This document shows, piece by piece, positions 6,099 to 13,733 of a stretch of 25,632 nucleotides of DNA. Location: NCBI GenBank assembly GCA_023418255.1, contig JAEZZZ010000051.1, forward strand, positions 1 to 25,632. The letters are read 5' to 3'. The notes beneath the pieces are model-generated. The model was given only the letters and a program-made list of their open reading frames with translations. It made no database searches and was not told where the DNA came from. A program made the position numbers and the translations under genes. Each line of letters starts with the position of its first letter. The stretch's first letter is position 1. This DNA comes from Bacteroidota bacterium. GTDB taxonomy: Bacteria; Bacteroidota; Bacteroidia; Bacteroidales; Dysgonomonadaceae.

Positions 6099-7724
6099 GT
6101 GGCAGATACAAAGTATATTTTTGTTACGGGTGGCGTGGTTTCGTCGTTAGGTAAAGGAATTATTGCCGCCTCGTTGGGAAAGCTTCTTCAAGCAAGAGGT
6201 TATAATGTAACCATTCAGAAATTCGACCCTTATATCAACATCGACTCAGGCACACTCAATCCGTACGAACATGGTGAGTGTTACGTAACAATGGATGGAC
6301 ATGAAGCCGACTTGGATTTAGGGCATTATGAACGTTTCCTAAATATTAAAACCACACGTGACAACAATATCACCACCGGACGCATCTATCAGAATGTGAT
6401 ACAAAAAGAGCGTCGTGGCGACTATCTTGGAAAAACCGTACAGGTGATTCCGCACATTACCGACGAAATAAAACGAAATATTAAACTTTTGGGCGTAAAG
6501 CATAAGTTTGATTTTGTGATAACGGAAATTGGTGGAACAGTGGGTGACATTGAGTCCACACCCTTTTTAGAGGCGGTGCGTCAGTTGCGCTGGGATTTAG
6601 GGAAAAGTTGTTTTTGCATTCATCTCACATACATTCCCTACATTGCCGCCGCGGGAGAAATGAAAACAAAACCCACCCAACACTCTGTTAAAGAGCTACA
6701 ATCGCTCGGTATTCAGCCCGATATGCTGGTGCTACGCACCGAATCGAAACTCAATACCGATATATTGGATAAGGTAGCGCTGTTTTGCAACGTTGAAAAA
6801 GGCGCTGTAATACAATCCATCGACGTGTCATCAATATATGAAGTTCCGGTAATGATGCAAAAACAAAGCATGGACGAGATTGTGTTGCGCAAAATGAACA
6901 TGCCCATTGGCGAATTGCCCGAACTGGCACCTTGGAATGCATTTTTGAAGAAACGAAGAGAGGCAAAACGAGAAGTAAAAATAAAACTAGTGGGTAAATA
7001 TGCCGAATTGCCCGACGCCTACAAATCAATCAATGAAGCGTTGTCGCAGGCTGCCATTTATCATAACCGTAAACTTGTGCTGGAAACCTGTCACTCTGAA
7101 GAAATAGAGGATAACAATGTTGCAGATATACTATCTGATGCCCACGGCATTGTAATTGCCCCCGGCTTTGGTCAGCGTGGTATCGAAGGGAAATTTGTGG
7201 CAATACGCTACGCGCGTGAAAACAATATTCCCACTTTTGGAATCTGTTTGGGAATGCAGTGTATGGTGATTGAGTTTGCGCGCAATGTGCTTGGAATGCC
7301 GGATGCAAATTCATCAGAGATGGATTCGACCGCTCGTGACAAGGTTATCGACATCATGGATGAGCAAAAAAACATTACCAATTTGGGAGGTTCCATGCGT
7401 TTGGGAGCATACGATTGTTTGTTGAAAGAAGGTTCATTGGCACACAAAGCTTACGGAACGTTGCACATCCAAGAACGCCATCGACATCGCTATGAGTTTA
7501 ATAATGCTTACAAAGATGCCTTTGAACAAAAAGGAATGATTTGCACCGGAGTCAATCCCGATTCCGACCTAATAGAGATTATTGAAATTCCGACACTTAA
7601 ATGGTATGTAGGCGTGCAGTTTCATCCGGAATACAACAGCACGGTTATTTCACCAAATCCCCTGTTTATGAGCTTTATGAAAGTCACATCAAACAATGAT
7701 AAAATAGATTCAGATAAAAAATAG
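6099..7724 (+). CDS. pyrG: CTP synthase (glutamine hydrolysing)
   Basis: Converts UTP to CTP using ATP and glutamine, the last step of pyrimidine nucleotide synthesis, in the cytoplasm. The synthetase domain starts with KYIFVTGGVVSSLGKG (residues 5-20, P-loop) and continues with DPYINIDSGTLNPYEHGE and DLDLGHYERF; the C-terminal class I amidotransferase domain has GICLGMQC with nucleophile Cys383 and the HPE pair His509/Glu511. Length is 541, normal. The start is a GTG; it fits the usual N-terminus MA-x-TKYIF, and no nearer in-frame ATG would keep the first strand and P-loop. A promoter box lies about 170 bases upstream. yidC follows after 61 bases and may be co-transcribed. Confidence 0.97.
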   Translation: MADTKYIFVTGGVVSSLGKGIIAASLGKLLQARGYNVTIQKFDPYINIDSGTLNPYEHGECYVTMDGHEADLDLGHYERFLNIKTTRDNNITTGRIYQNVIQKERRGDYLGKTVQVIPHITDEIKRNIKLLGVKHKFDFVITEIGGTVGDIESTPFLEAVRQLRWDLGKSCFCIHLTYIPYIAAAGEMKTKPTQHSVKELQSLGIQPDMLVLRTESKLNTDILDKVALFCNVEKGAVIQSIDVSSIYEVPVMMQKQSMDEIVLRKMNMPIGELPELAPWNAFLKKRREAKREVKIKLVGKYAELPDAYKSINEALSQAAIYHNRKLVLETCHSEEIEDNNVADILSDAHGIVIAPGFGQRGIEGKFVAIRYARENNIPTFGICLGMQCMVIEFARNVLGMPDANSSEMDSTARDKVIDIMDEQKNITNLGGSMRLGAYDCLLKEGSLAHKAYGTLHIQERHRHRYEFNNAYKDAFEQKGMICTGVNPDSDLIEIIEIPTLKWYVGVQFHPEYNSTVISPNPLFMSFMKVTSNNDKIDSDKK

Positions 7725-7785
7725 ATTCATAACATTATAGAGACAAAGGCCGATGGCTGCAAGAACCAAAGGCAATAATTACAGA

Positions 7786-9726
7786 ATGGATAAAAATACA
7801 CTTACCGGCTTAATATTGATAGCTGCCATCTTTATCACGTTTTCGATATATAATCAACCGTCAAAAGAGCAACAGGCAGAACAACGAAGAATACGAGATT
7901 CAATTCAATTGGCACAAGCGCAAGCATCGCAAGCCGATGCTGCATTGAAACTTAATGAGAGCACTATTTCAGAAAAGCAAAGCAACGCATCGGCATTTTT
8001 TGCAGCAGGCGTAACCGATTCTCCCGACTTGTCAGTCGATACACTTTTGGTTTCCGACGTATCGAAACTAAGTGAAGAGATGATTACGCTTGAAAACGAA
8101 AAAATACGCCTCGAAATTGATCCTCGCGGTGCGCGCATACACGCTATTCAGCTCATTGGATATAAGGACCATAAAGGCGATAGCCTCTACATATTCCAAG
8201 GCGACGAAGCACGCTTCAACGTGGAAATGTACAATAGACAAAGTGTACATCTTTCAACCGAAAATGAACTTTTCAAACCCATGTTTTCTGCTGATGGAAA
8301 ATCGGTCATCATGCGTTTAGAAAATTCACCAAGCCAATATATTGACTTTATTTACACGCTTCCCGAGAACGAGTTTCTTATGGATTTTGCCATTCGCGTT
8401 GCCGGAATGAAAGAAGCACTTCATCCCGAAAGCCGAGTAAATCTGAAAATGAAATGGGAGCAAAAGCTACGTCAGCAGGAACAGGGACGAATGTTCGAAA
8501 ATCGATTTGCGCGAATACATTACAAATACGACAAGCAAGATGTAAAGCGCATGAGCGAGAGCCGAAGCGTCAAGCAAGAAATAACGGAGCCGGTGAAGTG
8601 GTTTGCTTTCAAAGACCAGTTTTTTTCCATGGCAGTGATTGCCGACAAACCATTTCAGAACACCATTTTATCTTCTGATATTTTGGATCACAATAAATAT
8701 CTAAAAGATTACAAAGCCGAGGTGTGGGCCCCCGTCACTCTTACACCCGGAAAAGACGAACTCGTGGCTACGTTTAAATACTATATCGGCCCGGTTCACT
8801 ACAATACGCTCAAAGCCTATGATAGCGGTGTGAAGAAAAGCGAAAAACTGCATCTCGAAGATATGGTTTATTTGGGATATCCATGGCTGAGCTGGATTAA
8901 CAAGTATTTTGTGATTCCAGTATTTAACTTTTTCCTTTCGCTTGATTGGAATATGGGATTAATTATCCTCATTCTCACGCTGATGGTTAAGTTGATTGTG
9001 TCGCCACTTACGTTCAAGTCATTCATGTCGTCGGCAAAGATGCGCGTATTGCGTCCGCAAATTCAAGAAATTGAGAAAAAATATCCCGGCAAAGATCAGG
9101 ACATGATGTTGAAACGGCAACAAGCCACCATGGATTTATACCGAAGGGTAGGAGCCAGTCCGTTGAGCGGTTGCTTGCCCATGCTTATTCAGATGCCGGT
9201 GTTGCTGGCACTCTTTTTCTTTTTCCCGTCGGCAATCGAGCTGCGACAACAAAGTTTTTTATGGGCGCACGATTTGTCCACATACGACACCATCATTTCG
9301 TGGAGTGGAAACATCCCCTTCGTAACCAGGTTTTTAGGGAACCATCTTAGCCTGTTTTGTGTCCTTATGACCGTTACGAATGTGCTTTATACAAAATACA
9401 ACATGGCGGCAACCGATACCGGACAGTCGCAAATGGCAGGAATGAAATACATGCCCTATTTTATGTCCATTTTCATGTTTTTTTTCCTGAATAAATATCC
9501 TGCCGGCTTGAACTACTATTACTTCCTTTCCACACTATTTACCATTTTGATTATGACCGCTTTTAAATTCTTTGTTGATGAAGATAAAGTGTTGGCAAAA
9601 CTGGAAGCAAACAAAAAGAAAGCAAAGAAAAAATCGGGCTTTATGGCACGATTGGAAGAGGCACAAAAGTTACAACAAAAACAAGCACGTGAGCGTGCCA
9701 AGCAAAATGCAAAGCGATATAGATGA
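7786..9726 (+). CDS. yidC: membrane protein insertase YidC
   Basis: Inserts and folds inner-membrane proteins alone or with SecYEG. The protein has the gram-negative layout: a membrane anchor at residues 6-21 (LTGLILIAAIFITFSI), a coiled, Gln-rich stretch, a large periplasmic beta domain (about 75-355), and the conserved C-terminal insertase domain with membrane segments from about residue 375 to 600, ending in a Lys-rich tail. 646 residues is typical of the phylum. The ATG at 7786 was chosen because MDKNTLTGLIL is the normal YidC beginning; a start at 7753 would add 11 polar residues before the anchor. The stop overlaps a tiny ATG frame (see 9723). Confidence 0.96.
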   Translation: MDKNTLTGLILIAAIFITFSIYNQPSKEQQAEQRRIRDSIQLAQAQASQADAALKLNESTISEKQSNASAFFAAGVTDSPDLSVDTLLVSDVSKLSEEMITLENEKIRLEIDPRGARIHAIQLIGYKDHKGDSLYIFQGDEARFNVEMYNRQSVHLSTENELFKPMFSADGKSVIMRLENSPSQYIDFIYTLPENEFLMDFAIRVAGMKEALHPESRVNLKMKWEQKLRQQEQGRMFENRFARIHYKYDKQDVKRMSESRSVKQEITEPVKWFAFKDQFFSMAVIADKPFQNTILSSDILDHNKYLKDYKAEVWAPVTLTPGKDELVATFKYYIGPVHYNTLKAYDSGVKKSEKLHLEDMVYLGYPWLSWINKYFVIPVFNFFLSLDWNMGLIILILTLMVKLIVSPLTFKSFMSSAKMRVLRPQIQEIEKKYPGKDQDMMLKRQQATMDLYRRVGASPLSGCLPMLIQMPVLLALFFFFPSAIELRQQSFLWAHDLSTYDTIISWSGNIPFVTRFLGNHLSLFCVLMTVTNVLYTKYNMAATDTGQSQMAGMKYMPYFMSIFMFFFLNKYPAGLNYYYFLSTLFTILIMTAFKFFVDEDKVLAKLEANKKKAKKKSGFMARLEEAQKLQQKQARERAKQNAKRYR

Positions 9727-9767
9727 AAAAATTTTATGCCGTCAAAAAAATAAGAAATTTAAAGTAA
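9723..9767 (+). pseudogene. 14-codon frame, possible remnant of an RNase H1 N-terminus
   Basis: The frame starts with an ATGA overlap on the yidC stop and encodes MKKFYAVKKIRNLK, then TAA. KKFYAVKKG is the usual beginning of the viroplasmin-like domain found at the N-terminus of many RNase H1 proteins, but the GIYxSW part that should follow is not found in any frame. It could be a remnant, a short coupled peptide or chance. The following 200 bases have no gene; a 9-bp TAAACGTAG occurs twice (9779-9787 and 9892-9900). Confidence 0.2.
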
Positions 9768-9981
9768 AGGCACTGTCTAAACGTAGCACTTTTAGCATTG
9801 GAGCAATGATTTAATTAATTTTATTTTTATAGTAAAAGTTTGCATACGAAAATTGCTTTTGAATTTGAACTAATTTACGCATCGTTTGTTTAAACGTAGT
9901 AATAGATAGAAAGGGCGCATTTATGTAGTTTTCTTCTATAGAAAATATGTCAAACTATACATCTTATTTATTTAAATTGCT

Positions 9982-10308
9982 ATGAGTGAAAAGAATGATT
10001 TAATAATGGAATATGATGAAGATGAATCAGTGCGATTCATTCAAGAGCATTTGCCAAAGAGCATGAAAGATGCTTTTAGTAAAGACGAAATCAATTATGT
10101 GGTCGATCTTATTTATGATTTTTACGACGACAAAGGATTTTTAGACGAAAGCGAAGAGAGCGAAGTAGTAATAGATGAAGCCGAATTAATCGCGTATGTT
10201 ATTAAAAACGCCCATAAAGATAAGGTCTTCACTTTTACCGACGAGCAAATCGAAGCCATTGTGGAGGGCGAATTGGCATATTGCGATTCGTTGCATATTT
10301 TCGAATAA
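9982..10308 (+). CDS. small acidic conserved protein
   Basis: I do not assign a function. The 108-residue product is strongly acidic (EYDEDES, YDFYDDKGFLDESEESEVVIDEAE) and has no signal peptide or membrane helix, so it is probably cytoplasmic. It looks like a compact helical protein: VRFIQEHLPKSMKDAF, then INYVVDLIYDFYDDKG, an acidic linker, then a helix with ELIAYVIKNAHKD and a C-terminal FTDEQIEAIVEGELAYCDS. Small acidic proteins of this shape are common as conserved hypotheticals in Bacteroidales. It sits alone between yidC and the OmpA-family lipoprotein gene, on the same strand as both. Confidence 0.8.
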   Translation: MSEKNDLIMEYDEDESVRFIQEHLPKSMKDAFSKDEINYVVDLIYDFYDDKGFLDESEESEVVIDEAELIAYVIKNAHKDKVFTFTDEQIEAIVEGELAYCDSLHIFE

Positions 10309-10378
10309 ATATTTTTACGTTTTATATCTTTTATCAGATAAAAAAACAGAGATTAAATAAATAAAACAAACATTAATT

Positions 10379-11059
10379 ATGAAACAGTTATCAAAATTAT
10401 TTGGCATCGCGCTTTTAAGCGGTGCAATGGTGTTTTCAAGTTGCGGAACATCCAACACAGTTAAAGGTGGCGGAATTGGCGCCGGAACAGGCGCAGCCAT
10501 AGGTGCCGGAATTGGTGCTATCGCTGGTGGTGGTAAAGGTGCCGCTTGGGGTGCAGGCATTGGAGCCGTACTTGGTGGTACTGCCGGAGCCATTATTGGT
10601 GACAAGATGGACAAACAAGCCGCCGAATTGGAGCAAATTGAAGGCGCACAAGTTGAGAAAATCAATAAAGGCGAAGCCATCAAAGTTACATTTGAATCAG
10701 GAATATTGTTTGCAACCAATTCCAGCACATTGAATGTTGCCTCACGCAGTTCGTTGGATAAATTTGCTGCTTCGCTGCACAACAATCCTGATACAGACGT
10801 GAAAATTTACGGACATACCGACAGCACCGGTAGTGATGCCATCAACAATCCGTTGTCGCGTCGTCGCGCCGAGTCGGTTTATAATTATCTCATTTCAAAA
10901 GGTATTTCGGGCAACAGAATGGGGGCAGAAGGATTTGGTTCAACCCAGCCGGTGGCAGACAATACAACCGCGAGCGGAAGAGCACAAAACCGTCGCGTTG
11001 AAGTTTTCATTTTCCCGAATGCGAAGATGATTAAAGAAGCACAAGAACAAGCAAAATAA
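10379..11059 (+). CDS. OmpA-family outer-membrane lipoprotein with glycine zipper
   Basis: A peptidoglycan-binding lipoprotein, by family expected in the outer membrane with its OmpA domain gripping the cell wall. Seen: signal peptide ending in lipobox FSSC (Cys22), a Gly/Ala-rich segment at 30-75 with repeated GxGxG units (glycine-zipper type, may insert in a membrane), a short linker, and an OmpA C-terminal domain from about 97: FESGILFATNSSTL, YGHTDSTGS, NPLSRRRAESVYNYL and GRAQNRRVEVFI, the last two holding the Asp and Arg diaminopimelate-binding region. 226 residues fits the Pal/YiaD-like group. An inverted repeat TTTTATC-A-GATAAAA lies at 10329-10343 in its upstream gap. Confidence 0.9.
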   Translation: MKQLSKLFGIALLSGAMVFSSCGTSNTVKGGGIGAGTGAAIGAGIGAIAGGGKGAAWGAGIGAVLGGTAGAIIGDKMDKQAAELEQIEGAQVEKINKGEAIKVTFESGILFATNSSTLNVASRSSLDKFAASLHNNPDTDVKIYGHTDSTGSDAINNPLSRRRAESVYNYLISKGISGNRMGAEGFGSTQPVADNTTASGRAQNRRVEVFIFPNAKMIKEAQEQAK

Positions 11060-11087
11060 GTCTTTTTTAATAAATATTTTCATAGCA

Positions 11088-11095
11088 TATCTTTG
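11088..11095 (+). promoter_or_regulatory. promoter -7 box upstream of msrC region
   Basis: TATCTTTG matches TAnnTTTG exactly. Initiation would be near 11102, upstream of an intrinsic terminator at 11150-11183 and of the msrC start at 11196. No clear -33 TTTG is seen. Confidence 0.45.
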
Positions 11096-11101
11096 TATTT
11101 T

Positions 11102-11183
11102 AAAGAAAGAAAGTATTTACTTATGTAAGTGAATTATTGATTATTATGTATTCGCATCGTCATTTTGGCGATGCGAATTTTTT
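11102..11183 (+). ncRNA. candidate small RNA or attenuated leader
   Basis: A promoter box at 11088-11095 is followed after about 50 bases by a perfect intrinsic terminator, so initiation there should give an RNA of about 80 bases. A small stem (TTAC/GTAA) can form near 11117-11128. No open frame of useful size is inside. It lies between the lipoprotein gene and msrC, so it may instead be a leader that limits msrC expression. The ends are inferred. Confidence 0.35.
11150..11183 (+). terminator. intrinsic terminator before msrC
   Basis: ATTCGCATCG (11150-11159) pairs perfectly with CGATGCGAAT (11169-11178) across a nine-base loop, and a T run follows directly to 11183. It ends 12 bases before the msrC ATG. 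It is the only good terminator downstream of the OmpA-family gene. Confidence 0.8.
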
Positions 11184-11195
11184 AAAAAATCAACA

Positions 11196-11672
11196 ATGAT
11201 CCAAGAATTAAATAGTCCAACCTGCGACAGCAAAAAAGAGCAATACGAAGCGTTGCTTCCTCAAATAGATGCGTTGGTGTCATCCGAAACCAATGTTATT
11301 GCCAACATGGCAAATATGAGTGCAGCCATTAAAGAAACATTTGGGTTTTTATGGGTTGGTTTTTATCTTGTCAAAAATAATGAGTTAGTCTTGGGACCTT
11401 TTCAGGGACCGATTGCTTGTACACGTATTCAATATGGACGTGGCGTGTGTGGCACAGCGTGGAAAGAGGAACGCGTTTTGATTGTTCCTGATGTGGAAGC
11501 TTTTCCCGGACACATTGCTTGCAATTCGCAGTCGCGTTCTGAGATTGTTGTACCACTGGTTTGCGACCATCAGGTAGTTGCCGTTTTGGATATTGACAGT
11601 GCCAAATTGAACACTTTTGACCAAGAAGATGCCTTTTATTTAAAAAAGATGATCGAAATGTTGAAATTTTAG
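11196..11672 (+). CDS. msrC: free methionine-(R)-sulfoxide reductase (GAF domain)
   Basis: Reduces free L-methionine-(R)-sulfoxide to methionine in the cytoplasm, with electrons from thioredoxin. The 158-residue protein is a single GAF domain. The three family cysteines are in place: Cys75 (GPIACTRI), Cys85 (GRGVCGTAW) and Cys109 (HIACNSQSRSEIVVP), with the last one being the usual catalytic residue. Other family landmarks are FLWVGFYL near 51-58 and VLDIDSAKLNTFDQED at 130-145. The start ATG gives the normal length. A terminator sits right in front of it, so expression must come from readthrough or a closer promoter I do not see. Confidence 0.93.
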   Translation: MIQELNSPTCDSKKEQYEALLPQIDALVSSETNVIANMANMSAAIKETFGFLWVGFYLVKNNELVLGPFQGPIACTRIQYGRGVCGTAWKEERVLIVPDVEAFPGHIACNSQSRSEIVVPLVCDHQVVAVLDIDSAKLNTFDQEDAFYLKKMIEMLKF

Positions 11673-11681
11673 TTCAAATAT

Positions 11682-11712
11682 TTTGCAATAAAAAAATTAG
11701 AAGCTATCTTTG
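11682..11712 (+). promoter_or_regulatory. tRNA-Gly promoter
   Basis: TTTG at 11682-11685 and TATCTTTG at 11705-11712 are 19 bases apart, the same spacing as the CRISPR leader promoter. Start would be near 11719, about 36 bases before the mature tRNA. Confidence 0.7.
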
Positions 11713-11754
11713 CATCACAAAATCGCTGAAGAAGTGAATACCAAGCAATATTTT

Positions 11755-11830
11755 GCGGAAATAGCTCAGTTGGTAGAGCATAACCTTGCCAAGGTTAGGG
11801 TCGCGGGTTCGAGTCCCGTTTTCCGCTCCA
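11755..11830 (+). tRNA. tRNA-Gly (anticodon GCC)
   Basis: The full cloverleaf can be drawn by eye: acceptor GCGGAAA/TTTCCGC, D arm GCTC/GAGC, anticodon stem TAACC/GGTTA with loop TTGCCAA (GCC at 11788-11790), T arm with TTCGAGT, and discriminator T followed by encoded CCA. Total length is 76 bases. No second copy of its 3' end was seen in the window, so no sign of an integrated element using it. Confidence 0.97.
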
Positions 11831-11852
11831 ATTGAAACTACGCGGTTTCAAT
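11831..11852 (+). other. hairpin directly after tRNA 3' end
   Basis: ATTGAAAC (11831-11838) pairs with GTTTCAAT (11845-11852) around six bases, starting at the base after CCA. The T tract is weak, so it is more likely a 3'-processing landmark than a full terminator. Confidence 0.5.
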
Positions 11853-11887
11853 TTAGCAATCAAACAATGCTTTCAAACGACTTACGA

Positions 11888-11921
11888 ACACTGTAGAACG
11901 ATGATTCTACGGTGTTTTTTT
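11888..11921 (+). terminator. intrinsic terminator of the tRNA unit
   Basis: ACACTGTAGAA (11888-11898) pairs with TTCTACGGTGT (11905-11915) with one G-U and a six-base loop, and a run of seven T's (11915-11921) follows. A strong rho-independent terminator. Confidence 0.85.
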
Positions 11922-12153
11922 GTTTTTAAGTAAAATATGAGTGAAGGTATTTTAGCAAGCATTAGCAGTCAAACTTCGATCATTCATTGCTACAAAATTG
12001 CTGCAAAAAATATTCCTGAAAAAATGTAGCAAAAACAACAAAATAAGACCCTGAAAGAAGCCCTACATCTGACTTACAATTAGTCAATCCTTAGAATTTA
12101 CATTGCGGAAAGAGGATGGTTTGGGTAAGAAAAGTCTATTTTGTGCCTAAAAC
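11922..12153. other. non-coding gap between tRNA terminator and IS remnant
   Basis: No gene is supported. An 8-bp inverted repeat TTGCTACA (11987-11994) / TGTAGCAA (12025-12032) spans 30 bases. The region is otherwise featureless and AT-rich. Confidence 0.5.
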
Positions 12154-12635
12154 GAGACCTTGGCAAGTAACCATTTTTCATCGGTCACAATTTTTTCAGC
12201 TGTTTTTTTTAATTTTATTCGAAATTTATCCTGTTATTTTCCGAATTGGATCATTTTTTCTTGACAATTTCTCTTTTTTTGTTGATTACTTCCTCTAAAA
12301 GGCACTTTTTCGCTCATTGCTCTCATTTTGTCGCTAATTGACACACCAAAGCCCGGAACTCGTTTTAAATTGTAACAAATAGCTTCCAAAATGTGTTGTG
12401 TGTGCATCTTTTCAATACCTCTGTGTCGTGCTACTCCCGCACCGAACCAACGCTTCATGCCCCCAAAAGTGCGCTTTGCCACATAACGTGTTTTGCTCAC
12501 TAATTTGTTGAAAGCCTTCTGCCAATGTGTCAACGGGCGATTCCGATGAGCCTTGTGTTGTATCCTGTTTTTAATCTTCCTCTCTTTAAGCAATTAATCG
12601 TTACGCTGAACTTTGTATCCATTGTCGGAGCTCAC
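12154..12635 (-). mobile_element. decayed IS5-family insertion sequence
   Basis: It holds the 3' part of an IS5-family transposase (minus strand) and, beyond its end, GAGACCTTGGCAAG at 12154-12167, which resembles the GAGACCTTTGCA-type terminal inverted repeats of many such elements in Bacteroidetes. That would be the end downstream of the transposase. The other end and roughly two thirds of the transposase are missing; recognisable similarity stops near 12635, some 190 bases before the next gene. End assignment is an inference. Confidence 0.6.
12234..12635 (-). pseudogene. IS5-family transposase C-terminal fragment, inactive
   Basis: Residues such as IKNRIQHKAHRNRPLTHWQK, then RYVAKRTFGGMKRWFG, GVARHRG and THTQHILEAICYNLKRVPG match the C-terminal part of IS5-family DDE transposases. 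Upstream the frame continues as SDNGYKVQRND, then an in-frame TAA at 12594-12596 interrupts it, so the piece 12593-12234 cannot be reached by normal translation. In the signature R(3)E(6)K the catalytic Glu is Lys (AAG at 12476-12474), a single G-to-A change from GAG. With the loss of the N-terminal two thirds, this is a dead copy. Its final 34 residues do not match the family and probably read past the original end. Confidence 0.85.
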
Positions 12636-12797
12636 CTCTTTTTTATAAAAATAATGCTTATATATTACTCTTAGCTCTTAACTTGTTGTCCAGTTTTAGA
12701 GGAGTTTTGCTTCTTCTTAAAAATGTGTTTGACAAAGGTTTGCGTATAAATAAGAAAATTTTCGCTCCGAAAGCTGTTTTTATACAAATAAAAAGTA

Positions 12798-12805
12798 TAT
12801 TTTTG
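12798..12805 (+). promoter_or_regulatory. promoter -7 box of DUF3298-rsmG-bio gene run
   Basis: TATTTTTG matches TAnnTTTG and lies 21 bases before the ATG at 12827. The -33 region is not clear. It is the only promoter candidate I see before the run of tightly packed genes that ends with bioD. Confidence 0.4.
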
Positions 12806-12826
12806 CAATGTGTAAAAAGGGGAAGT

Positions 12827-13729
12827 ATGAGATGTGATAGAACCACACATTGGATAGTTTTTTTTATGATGATTGCTGTTTTTGGCCTATCGGCTTGCAA
12901 CTATTCCGGTCGGTCAAGCTACAATCCTAAGAATGATATTGATTTTGATACGATTGTCGTGAATGAGAAATATTATTTGGGTAATAATGCAAACAACGAC
13001 AGACATGACACATCGTGCAATATTTCGTTGCGTTTTGTATATCCGAAAAATGCTCGTGATAACAGAATGCAAGAGTTGCAACGCATGTTTGTGAGATTTG
13101 TTTTTGGCACGGCATATGACAGTTTGTTGCCTCATGAAGCAGCAACACAATACGTTCGAAACTACATTGATAATTACAAAGCCGATGCAGCAACCTATCG
13201 AAAAAATGTTGGAGGAGACGACCAGCCTGATGCTGCTGCTTTGTATGGTGAAGATTTAAATTCCCCCATATTTTATTCTTATTACGAGTCTCTTTCTGAC
13301 TCCATCACTTTTAACAGCTATAAAGTTTTATCATTTCAAGTCAAGCAATCCAATAATAAAGGTGGTGCCATGTCCTACAAATCATATCGCAACTATGTGA
13401 TAAATCTAAAAACAGGCAAACTTATTACTGAAAATGATATTTTTAATCCCGGATACGATACGGCACTTCGTCCTCTGTTTATCAATTCGCTTTTGAAACA
13501 AAACCAAGTGAAAGGGGTCAAGGAACTTGAAGAGTTGGGCTATTTTGGGATGGATGAAATTATGCCAAACAAGAATTTTCTTGTAGGTGAAAAGGGAATA
13601 ACCTATACCTTCAACAAAGGAGAATATTCTGCTTATCAACTCAACGCACCGGAAATATTTATCCCTTATAGCGACATCCTTTCGTTGTTACGCGAAAATA
13701 CGGTTGTCTATAAATTAGCCGATTCATAA
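12827..13729 (+). CDS. DUF3298/DUF4163-type lipoprotein
   Basis: The function is unknown; the fold family includes the extracytoplasmic domain of RsiV. Using the ATG at 12827 the product has 300 residues with a signal peptide (basic MRCDRTTH, hydrophobic core, lipobox LSAC with Cys24). An unusually good ribosome site, AAGGGGAAG, stands just before this ATG and favours it over the in-frame upstream codons at 12683. The middle part has SPIFYSYYESLSDSITF and VLSFQVKQSNNKGGAMSYKSYRNYVINLKTGKLIT, typical of the DUF4163/DUF3298 pair, and the C-terminus has FNKGEYSAYQLNAPEIFIPYSD. It is probably anchored to a membrane facing the periplasm. rsmG starts 4 bases after its stop. Confidence 0.87.
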   Translation: MRCDRTTHWIVFFMMIAVFGLSACNYSGRSSYNPKNDIDFDTIVVNEKYYLGNNANNDRHDTSCNISLRFVYPKNARDNRMQELQRMFVRFVFGTAYDSLLPHEAATQYVRNYIDNYKADAATYRKNVGGDDQPDAAALYGEDLNSPIFYSYYESLSDSITFNSYKVLSFQVKQSNNKGGAMSYKSYRNYVINLKTGKLITENDIFNPGYDTALRPLFINSLLKQNQVKGVKELEELGYFGMDEIMPNKNFLVGEKGITYTFNKGEYSAYQLNAPEIFIPYSDILSLLRENTVVYKLADS

Positions 13730-13733
13730 CGCT

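Noticed and set aside
5818..6150. Open frame of 110 codons before pyrG
   Set aside because: It overlaps the conserved pyrG start out of frame, contains the pyrG promoter box, and its composition is not protein-like.
10329..10343. TTTTATC-A-GATAAAA as a terminator or operator
   Set aside because: The single-base centre cannot form a tight hairpin as drawn, and nothing points to a regulator; kept only as a note in the lipoprotein entry.
10315..10785. Minus-strand frame of 156 codons rich in Pro and Ala
   Set aside because: It is the antisense of the Gly/Ala-rich zipper of the OmpA-family gene, whose reverse complement naturally gives Pro/Ala codons.
12103..12111. TTGCGGAAA match to the tRNA 5' end
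   Set aside because: Nine bases only, from the wrong end of the tRNA for an attachment site; chance is likely.
11755..12640. Genomic island integrated at tRNA-Gly
   Set aside because: No direct repeat of the tRNA 3' end and no integrase are seen; the nearby IS remnant is of a family that does not use tRNA sites.
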